Shown piece after piece: positions 13,788 through 18,825 of a stretch of 18,825 nt of DNA. The notes beneath the pieces were generated by a model, which ran no database searches, was not told the origin of the DNA, and saw only the letters and a list, made by a program, of their open reading frames with translations. The DNA is taken from positions 1 to 18,825 of the forward strand of contig CADBKS010000047.1 in the NCBI GenBank assembly GCA_902795255.1, written 5' to 3'. How positions within the stretch are numbered: position 1 is the stretch's first letter; each line of letters begins with the position of its first letter. Both the position numbers and the translations under genes were made by a program. The stretch is from an uncultured Chloroflexota bacterium (lineage in GTDB: Bacteria; Chloroflexota; Anaerolineae; Anaerolineales; Anaerolineaceae).

Positions 13788-15275
13788 TCAGAACTGGAAG
13801 TAAATAAACTGGCTGGCGTCAAAGCCCGGTCCGTAAACACCGAAGAACACCACCACGGCGATCGCGGCGACCACCAGGCCCCAGCGCAGCACAAGGGGCT
13901 GGGCATCGATCCGACTGCGCAGGCTGACGCCGTCCCGCTGCAGCCATGCCACGGCAAACAACACCAGCAGGCTCAGCGCCGTGATTACAAAATTGGCCCG
14001 GTCCATCCCGTAATTCAGCAGCTTCCCGTTGAAAAAGTCATAGGGATCGAAACGGCACATTCCCTTGAGGAAATCGACAGCCTGCCGCAGGGACTCCGAG
14101 CGGAAAAAGACTTGCACCAGTCCGAACATAAAGATCACGTAAGCCGACTGGACGCATTTCATCAGCCCGGAGCGGTCATTGAAACGCAGCAGCGAACGCG
14201 CCTTCCGCCAGGCCGGCGTGAGCAGCCGTTCCGTGACGGAGATCAGACCGTTCAGCCCGCCCCAGACCAGGAAGGTCCAGTTCGCGCCGTGCCACAGGCC
14301 GGACACCAGGAAAACGATCATCAGGTTCAGATATTTCCGGAACGTGCCCGCGCGGTTCCCGCCCAGCGGGATATAAAGGTAGTTCACGAACCAGCGCGAC
14401 AGGGAAACATGCCAGCGGGTCCAGAACTCCGTGATATTGACCGAAAAGAAGGGGCGGACAAAATTTTTCGTCAGACGGAAGCCGAGCACCTCGGCCGCCC
14501 CAAGCGCCAGGTTCGAATACCCGGCGAAGTCCGCATACGTCTGGAACGCAAAAAAGACCAGCGCCGTCAGGTTCACGGCCCCGCCGTGCAGGTAATTTGC
14601 CGGGTCCCCGTATACCGTGTTGACGAACATCGCCAGACGGTCCGCGATCACCAGCTTCTGGAAATAGCCCCACAGCATCAGCCAGAGCCCGTGCTTGACC
14701 CGGTCGAAATCAAATTCATGCGGCACAAGGATCTGCGGCAGCAGGTCCTGCGACCGTTCGATCGGGCCGGCGACCAGCTGGGGAAAGAATGAGACGAACA
14801 GCGCGTATTTGAAAATGTTTTTCTCGACCTTCACCTTGCCGCGGTAAACATCCATGGTATAAGAGAGGGCCTGGAGGATATAAAACGAGATCCCTACCGG
14901 CAGAAGGACGCTGAAATTTGAAGTGACCGCGCGCAGATGCAGCAGCCGCAGGATCTTATTCAGCGCGTTCAGACCGAAATGGAAATATTTGAAGATGAAA
15001 AGGATCGCGATATTGGTCAGAAAGCTGAAAGCGATCACCCACTTTTTCTTCCGCTCCCCGTCCGGCAGCGAACCGCAGCGGTCGATCAGGATCCCGCTCA
15101 GCCAGGTAATGGCCGTGGAAAGCGCCAGCAGACCGGCGTATTTCACGTTCCACGACATGTAGTAATAATAGCTGGCGATGAGCAGCCAGACCCAGCGGAC
15201 CTTTTTCGGGACGATGAAATAGATCCCGACAACGGCCGGGAAGAAAAGCAGGAAATGCAGGGAATTGAAAAGCAT
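13788..15275 (-). CDS. MBOAT-family membrane-bound O-acyltransferase
   Basis: A 495-residue polytopic membrane enzyme (AlgI/DltB/PatA type) that moves acyl groups across the membrane for O-acylation of a cell-surface polymer. Seen: the typical start MLFNSLHFLLFF, LPVGISFYILQALSYTMDVYRG, FFPQLVAGPIERS, the conserved FWTRWHVSLSRWF (His289) and the catalytic-His segment SGLWHGANWTF (His329), and YIPLGGNR between them. The ATG at 15273-15275 is chosen because it gives the family N-terminus and follows AGGCGG at a suitable distance; an upstream start would add six atypical residues. It begins one base after the FAH gene's stop and is followed by the SGNH partner after eight bases, so all are one transcript. 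Confidence 0.95.
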   Translation of the reverse strand: MLFNSLHFLLFFPAVVGIYFIVPKKVRWVWLLIASYYYYMSWNVKYAGLLALSTAITWLSGILIDRCGSLPDGERKKKWVIAFSFLTNIAILFIFKYFHFGLNALNKILRLLHLRAVTSNFSVLLPVGISFYILQALSYTMDVYRGKVKVEKNIFKYALFVSFFPQLVAGPIERSQDLLPQILVPHEFDFDRVKHGLWLMLWGYFQKLVIADRLAMFVNTVYGDPANYLHGGAVNLTALVFFAFQTYADFAGYSNLALGAAEVLGFRLTKNFVRPFFSVNITEFWTRWHVSLSRWFVNYLYIPLGGNRAGTFRKYLNLMIVFLVSGLWHGANWTFLVWGGLNGLISVTERLLTPAWRKARSLLRFNDRSGLMKCVQSAYVIFMFGLVQVFFRSESLRQAVDFLKGMCRFDPYDFFNGKLLNYGMDRANFVITALSLLVLFAVAWLQRDGVSLRSRIDAQPLVLRWGLVVAAIAVVVFFGVYGPGFDASQFIYFQF

Positions 15276-15276
15276 C

Positions 15277-16047
15277 TCAGACCGCCTGGGCACGCACCGG
15301 ATTGATCAGCTGGCCGATCCCGTCGATCTGTGACTCCACCGTATCCCCGGGTGAAAGCAGCGCACTGCCCACGGGCGACCCGGTCAGGATCACATCGCCG
15401 GGATAGAGCGTCATGATGGAAGAAATGAACGCGACCAGGTTCTGGACCGGGAAGAGCATATCCCGGGTGGAAGCCATCTGACGCAGCTCCCCGTTCACAC
15501 GGCAGGTCAGCAGCGCGTCAGCCGGCTCGAAGTCCGTTTCGATCACCGGACCGAGCGGGCAGAAACTGTCAAACCCCTTCGCGCGGGTCCAGGTCTCATC
15601 GGACATCTGCAGATCGCGCGCCGTCACGTCATTGGCGACCGTATAGCCGAAAATGCAGTCGAAGGCATTTTCGGGCAGCACGCTTTTCGCCGTTTTGCCG
15701 ATAACGACCGCCAGCTCGCATTCCTGTTCGACCTGATGGGAAACGACCGGCAGGATGATCGGGTCATTCATGCCGATCACCGTGCTGGTGGGTTTGCAGA
15801 AGATGGAAGGAAAATCGGACAGCGTCCGGTTGAACTCGCGGGTCTGGTCGAGATAGTTCCACTCGACCGCCACGATCTTGCCAGGCAGGACCGGCGGGAG
15901 CAGTCTGACCGTATACATCGGGAGACTGGCCTCCAGGCGGCGGAATTCGCCGAAAATATCGCCCTCGATCTCTCCGACCAGATCGCCATAGATCCAGCCG
16001 AAGCGAACCCCCGGATCACCGGTCTCCTGGTAGCGGACAAAGCGCAT
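15277..16047 (-). CDS. fumarylacetoacetate hydrolase (FAH) family protein
   Basis: A 256-residue FAH-superfamily enzyme. Known members cleave or decarboxylate 2-oxo acids (for example acylpyruvate hydrolase, oxaloacetate decarboxylase FAHD1) with Mg2+. Seen: the metal ligands Glu109 and Glu111 in VEQECELAVVIGK and Asp140 in YTVANDVTARDLQ, the Lys157 segment WTRAKGFDSFCPLGPV, and PGDVILTGSPVG plus LLSPGDTVESQIDGIG near the end. The usual GRNY...HA.E motif is changed to AVEWNYLDQTREFN, so substrate binding may differ. The gene starts two bases after the corA-like stop and ends one base before the MBOAT ATG, so it is embedded in this operon. Why a 2-oxo-acid enzyme travels with surface acylation genes is not evident; it may supply or clear a metabolite, or the link may be only transcriptional. 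Confidence 0.9.
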   Translation of the reverse strand: MRFVRYQETGDPGVRFGWIYGDLVGEIEGDIFGEFRRLEASLPMYTVRLLPPVLPGKIVAVEWNYLDQTREFNRTLSDFPSIFCKPTSTVIGMNDPIILPVVSHQVEQECELAVVIGKTAKSVLPENAFDCIFGYTVANDVTARDLQMSDETWTRAKGFDSFCPLGPVIETDFEPADALLTCRVNGELRQMASTRDMLFPVQNLVAFISSIMTLYPGDVILTGSPVGSALLSPGDTVESQIDGIGQLINPVRAQAV

Positions 16048-16049
16048 GA

Positions 16050-16991
16050 TCAGAACCAGTCTTTTTTATCAAAGATCCAGACCGCGGCGACCATGATCAC
16101 GATCAGGACGGCCAGGACGATGCCCGGAACGGCCGTATTCGCGGAAATGACCCCAGGGAACTTCACGTTCATGCCGAGGAAGCCGGTAATGATGTTCGGG
16201 ATCTCCAGGATGATCGTCACGGAAGCCAGCAGCTTCATGACCACGTTCAGGTTGTTCGAGATCACCGAAGCAAAAGCATCCATCATGCCGGAAAGAATGT
16301 CGCTGGAAATGGAGGTCATATCGATGGCCTGCGTGTTTTCCGTGATGACGTCCTGCAGCAGGTCCTCGTCCTCTTCGAATTTTTTGAACCCGGCCTGGCG
16401 GGACAGTTTCACCAGGACCAGCTCATTCTGTTTGAGCGCCTGGGAAAAATAAACGTAACTCTTCTGGCACTTGAAAAGCTTGATCAGCACATCATTCTTC
16501 ATCGTGCTGGAAAGCATATCCTCAAGCTTGTCTGTCAGTTTATTGATGTCGCGCAGCGCGTCCAGGAAACGGGTCGTGACCGCCATCAGCAGACGGAGCG
16601 TGAAGCGGAAGCGTTTCGTCGTGGAAAGCTTGGACACCTTCCCCGAAGAGAAAAGGTCCAGGATCGAAGTCGGCTGGGAACAAACCGTCACGATATATTT
16701 ATCGGCCAGAATGATACCCAGCGGCATGGTCCCGTAGGGAATATCCGGATCATCCTGCGGGTGGGAGGTCGGGATACGGATCAGGATCATGATCGTACCG
16801 TTGTCCTCTTCCTCAATACGGGGGCGTTCGTCAGCGTCCAGAGGGTAGGTTACAAAATCCTGGGGGATCCCCAGTTCCGTGATCTTTTCGATCTCTTCCG
16901 CTGTCGGTTTGACGACATTGATCCAGCAGTTCGGCACGATCTCGTCCAGCCGCTGCAGTTCAAACTCCTGATTTTTGAAAAATTCAAGCAT
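16050..16991 (-). CDS. CorA-family divalent cation transporter
   Basis: A 313-residue CorA/MIT-family transporter, which forms pentameric Mg2+ (or Co2+) channels in the inner membrane. The N-terminal cytoplasmic domain (1-240) starts MLEFFKNQEFELQRLDEIVP and includes long charged helices (LTDKLEDMLSSTMKND). Two C-terminal membrane segments follow: about 252-272, ending in the signature GMN (273-275, within GFLGMNVKFPG), and 281-304, then the basic tail FDKKDWF. The frame remains open upstream for 75 codons, but these come from the palindrome and promoter region; the ATG at 16989-16991 has GGGGG six bases upstream and gives family length. It is the first gene of the operon with FAH, MBOAT and SGNH genes. 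Confidence 0.93.
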   Translation of the reverse strand: MLEFFKNQEFELQRLDEIVPNCWINVVKPTAEEIEKITELGIPQDFVTYPLDADERPRIEEEDNGTIMILIRIPTSHPQDDPDIPYGTMPLGIILADKYIVTVCSQPTSILDLFSSGKVSKLSTTKRFRFTLRLLMAVTTRFLDALRDINKLTDKLEDMLSSTMKNDVLIKLFKCQKSYVYFSQALKQNELVLVKLSRQAGFKKFEEDEDLLQDVITENTQAIDMTSISSDILSGMMDAFASVISNNLNVVMKLLASVTIILEIPNIITGFLGMNVKFPGVISANTAVPGIVLAVLIVIMVAAVWIFDKKDWF

Positions 16992-17046
16992 TCTCAGCCC
17001 CCTGCGGGTAAAAATTCCGGCATTTCGCCCTAAAAAACCGAATATG

Positions 17047-17055
17047 AGTATACCA
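17047..17055 (-). promoter_or_regulatory. extended -10 promoter of the corA-FAH-MBOAT-SGNH operon
   Basis: On the minus strand TGGTATACT, an extended -10 with 5 of 6 hexamer matches, about 56 bases upstream of the CorA ATG. No good -35 at 17 bp. The large palindrome lies about 70 bp upstream of it. Confidence 0.5.
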
Positions 17056-17122
17056 CAAATAGAAATCCGGAGCCGCAAGTAAGGAGACCGCAAATGAACC
17101 GGCGGCAGATAATTATTCAAGC

Positions 17123-17187
17123 GGTACACATGCACCTGATACGGGTGTACCAAAATTTGGTACACCCGTATCAGGTGCATCTGTACC
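17123..17187. repeat. 65-bp near-perfect palindrome
   Basis: The inner arms 17130-17154 and 17156-17180 are perfect complements (25 bp) around one base (17155). After one mismatch (17129/17181) six more pairs follow (17123-17128 with 17182-17187). Each half is itself bounded by GGTACA and TGTACC, so the structure is two inverted units with their own small terminal inverted repeats. There is no T-run, so it is not a terminator. It lies between the divergent corA-like and acyltransferase promoters. Confidence 0.97.
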
Positions 17188-17263
17188 ACCGGCCGGGGAG
17201 CGTGCGATCTATTCATTCTCTGCCCTGTTATTTTGAAATATTTCTCAGATGCGCTGTTTCAGA

Positions 17264-17269
17264 TATAAT
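17264..17269 (+). promoter_or_regulatory. -10 box for the acyltransferase-3 gene
   Basis: A perfect TATAAT about 46 bases before the ATG; no good -35 is visible. It is flanked by an 11-bp inverted repeat (17221-17231 and 17287-17297, one mismatch). Confidence 0.45.
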
Positions 17270-17314
17270 AATCCGCAAAAGATTCCATAACAGGACACGG
17301 TAAAGGAGAGTCCT

Positions 17315-18323
17315 ATGCTGGATTTACTGATCATTCCGATTCTCATATTTCTCATTTCATCGATCCATGTCAGAAAGAACGCCGACGGTACGTCCTGCTT
17401 TTCGAGGACGCAGACCGCGGGGATCAACGGGTTTTTCGTGCTGATGATCTTCATCCGGCACTTCTCCGAATATATTCAGGCAGGGCAATTTGACCTGTTG
17501 CTGGGGAAAGGACAGCGCGGCCTGGACCAGCTGATCGTTGTTTCCTTTATGTTCTTTTCCGGTTATTCCATCGCACTGCAGCAGGCAAAAGACAGCAGTT
17601 ATGTCCGGAAACTGCCGAAAAAGATCCTTTCGTTATGGCTCATGCTCATCGTAACGGTCCTGGCATTCTTATGCGTTCAGTATTTTCTCGGCAACACTTA
17701 TGACCTGTCCACGATCCTGCTTTCGATGATCGGATATAAAAAGGTCGGGAACAGCAACTGGTATATCGTCGCCATCGCGATCCTGTGGTTCCTTTCTTAT
17801 ATTTCATACCCCCCAGAAAAAGATCGACCCGAAATTGCTCCTCACCATTCTGATGATCGTTTACATGATCGTTTTCGCGAACTTCAGGGGAGTGGACGCG
17901 GTGATGTACAACACCGTCATCGCCTATTTATTCGGTGTGCTGTTTTATGACCACGAAAAGCGGATCGTCAGCGTACTTACGGAAAGGAAAAGCGTCTTTT
18001 GGGCGTCAGCCGTGATCTCTCTGCTGATGCTCGCGGGCGGTTTCTTTTACCATGAAAACTTCATCGTCTATGAACTATGGGTCGCCGCAGCCTGCCTGCT
18101 GCTCATCCTGTTCTGTGTAAAATTTGAGATGAACAGCCCTGTTTTTATGTTCCTGAACACTTATTCACTGGAGATCTATCTGGTCCAACGGATCCCGATG
18201 CTTGTGTTTCGGGGAAAGCTCGCCCCGAATCTGCTCTATTTCATCGTCTCGTTCGCAGTGACCTTTGCCATCGCACTGCTGTGGAAAAAGATCTTTGAAA
18301 AGATCACGGCGCTCCTGCGCTGA
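17315..18323 (+). pseudogene. acyltransferase-3 family membrane protein, frameshifted at a C6 tract
   Basis: The ATG at 17315 has a strong AAAGGAG site. The first frame (to 17950) reads as an acyltransferase-3 membrane protein up to WFLSYISYP near 17810, then turns into nonsense. The +1 frame continues the protein (QKKIDPKLLLTILMIVYMIV...) to the stop at 18323. Removing one C from the six at 17809-17814 restores a 335-residue polytopic protein with the family marks: INGFFVLMIFIRHF near the start, FMFFSGYSIALQQ, SNWYIVAIAILWFLSYI, and LNTYSLEIYLVQRIPML near the C-terminus. This family O-acylates surface glycans or other extracellular acceptors. The break could be a sequencing or assembly error, a recent mutation, or slippage-based phase variation; both halves look well conserved, which argues against an old pseudogene. 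Confidence 0.85.
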
Positions 18324-18678
18324 ATGAAACAACAGCAGAAACAAAAGCCGCTGAATGCGGGTGAGCCTTATTAAGAGCCGAGGGTATACGAATAAAATTG
18401 TCGTCCGCGACATAATAACCGGAGACGAAGCTCCTGCTTCGATTAAAAACCGGGCGAAGCCCGCACTTTGCGAAGCGAGGTGAAGGCGAAGCTCCTGCAC
18501 CGCATCAGGAAGGGTATGGGCGGCAGCCCCCATACGGTGCAGGTGTTGGGTGGCTCCAAGGCCGGCCCGTGCTCCCGGCGAAACAAATCAGCGGCCGGCG
18601 GCTCATGCAAACAAACGCCCGGGCCTCGCCTTACAGCGCTGCTCCCAAATGCAGCGGACACGATCAAATGAGCTCATA
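18324..18678. other. intergenic region with a dispersed repeat
   Basis: About 355 bases between the acyltransferase gene and the 5S terminator. 18324-18390 shows nothing recognisable; 18399-18660 is repeat copy 3. No protein-like frame is supported on either strand. Confidence 0.6.
18399..18660 (-). repeat. dispersed intergenic repeat, copy 3
   Basis: Minus-strand blocks match copy 2 (GTTTGTTTGCATGAGCCGC, GCACGGGCCGGC) and copy 1 (43-bp block at 18399-18441). It also holds a strong hairpin, 18494-18543: CCTGCACC pairs with GGTGCAGG and, inside, GTATGGG with CCCATAC. CGAAGCTCCTGC occurs twice on the plus strand (about 18426 and 18488). It is the longest copy. Confidence 0.65.
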
Positions 18679-18721
18679 AAGCAGAAGAGGGGCGCTGGAT
18701 GTCGGTGCCCCTCTTCTGCTT
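18679..18721 (-). terminator. terminator hairpin downstream of the 5S rRNA
   Basis: 15-bp perfect stem: AAGCAGAAGAGGGGC (18679-18693) pairs with 18707-18721, and the stem extends by four G-C or G-T pairs inward. On the minus strand it follows the 5S gene by about 25 bases, after a T8 run, and is followed by a short TTTAT. It probably ends the rRNA operon, though the terminal T-run is short. Confidence 0.6.
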
Positions 18722-18746
18722 AGGCCGTTAAATAAAAAAAAGTGAA

Positions 18747-18825
18747 GTTGGCAATTTCTTACTCTCCCAGGAGGCCGCCCTCCAAGTACCATCAGCGGAC
18801 ACGCGCTTGACTGCCGGGTTCGGTA
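18747..18825 (-). rRNA. rrf: 5S ribosomal RNA, 3' part
   Basis: The minus strand reads CCGAACCCGGCAGTCAAGC, then CCGCTGATGGTACTTGG and TGGGAGAGTAAGAAATTGCC, which aligns with the universally conserved 3' two-thirds of 5S rRNA (CCGAAC, CGAUGGUA, GAGAGUA). The 5' part lies beyond the window edge, so an rRNA operon probably continues to the right. The 3' end is set where GCCAAC should pair with the missing 5' end. Confidence 0.94.

Noticed and set aside
12319..13803. 494-codon open frame on the plus strand
   Set aside because: Antisense of the SGNH gene; composition (rich in Arg, Gln, Asp, His) is typical of a GC-rich shadow and no motif is seen.
16992..17216. 75-codon upstream extension of the CorA-like gene
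   Set aside because: Comes from the palindrome and promoter region; the internal ATG has a good ribosome site and gives the normal family length.
17094..17303. 69-codon plus-strand frame with a good AAGGAG site
   Set aside because: Its middle third is the palindrome, giving the same peptide on both strands, and the rest resembles no protein. A short leader peptide cannot be excluded, but there is no further support.
18738..18752. AAAGTGAAGTTGG next to the 5S gene resembling a heptamer-array end
   Set aside because: Only about one and a half units match and there is no 7-bp periodicity; probably chance overlap with the 5S 3' end.

Overview
The window looks like a chromosomal segment of a GC-rich member of the Clostridia (Firmicutes), probably an uncultured gut or rumen lineage. 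This is inferred from AGGAG-type ribosome-binding sites, extended -10 promoters, a yebC-ruvC-ruvA cluster, a QueG without HEAT repeats, and an MBOAT/SGNH envelope O-acylation pair. No phage, plasmid, transposase or CRISPR genes are seen.

Layout. 1-1362 (-): CapA-family protein, cut by the window edge. 1363-1817: spacer with two arrays of 7-bp repeats and two promoters. 1818-3749 (+): two consecutive secreted NBR1-type Ig proteins, then queG. 3754-4884 (-): Nudix hydrolase and GNAT acetyltransferase, convergent with queG. 4939-8055 (-): a 1038-residue unrecognised protein with a central permuted papain-like signature, by eye less GC-rich than its neighbours. 8056-8540: repeat-rich spacer. 8541-11660 (-): yebC-ruvC-trmH family-four-helix-bundle gene-ruvA. 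The four-helix gene is bracketed by inward-facing arrays of 7-bp units and looks inserted into this recombination-repair operon; ruvB does not follow ruvA. 11661-12306: spacer with the yebC promoter and a 59-bp direct repeat. 12307-16991 (-): tight operon corA-like, FAH-family hydrolase, MBOAT acyltransferase, SGNH/DltD-like partner. 16992-17314: divergent promoter region with a near-perfect 65-bp palindrome. 17315-18323 (+): acyltransferase-3 gene split by a +1 frameshift at a C6 tract. 18324-18680: another copy of the dispersed intergenic repeat. 18747-18825 (-): 3' part of a 5S rRNA, followed by a terminator hairpin.

How the genes work together. RuvC and RuvA act in Holliday-junction processing, YebC in translation or regulation, and the TrmH-family enzyme in RNA modification. 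The MBOAT and SGNH proteins probably O-acylate a cell-surface polymer, and the broken acyltransferase-3 gene across the divergent promoter may do similar surface chemistry. The strongest leads for new biology are the four-helix gene with its heptamer-array ends, the 1038-residue protein, the palindrome, and a family of structured, degenerate repeats shared by three intergenic regions.
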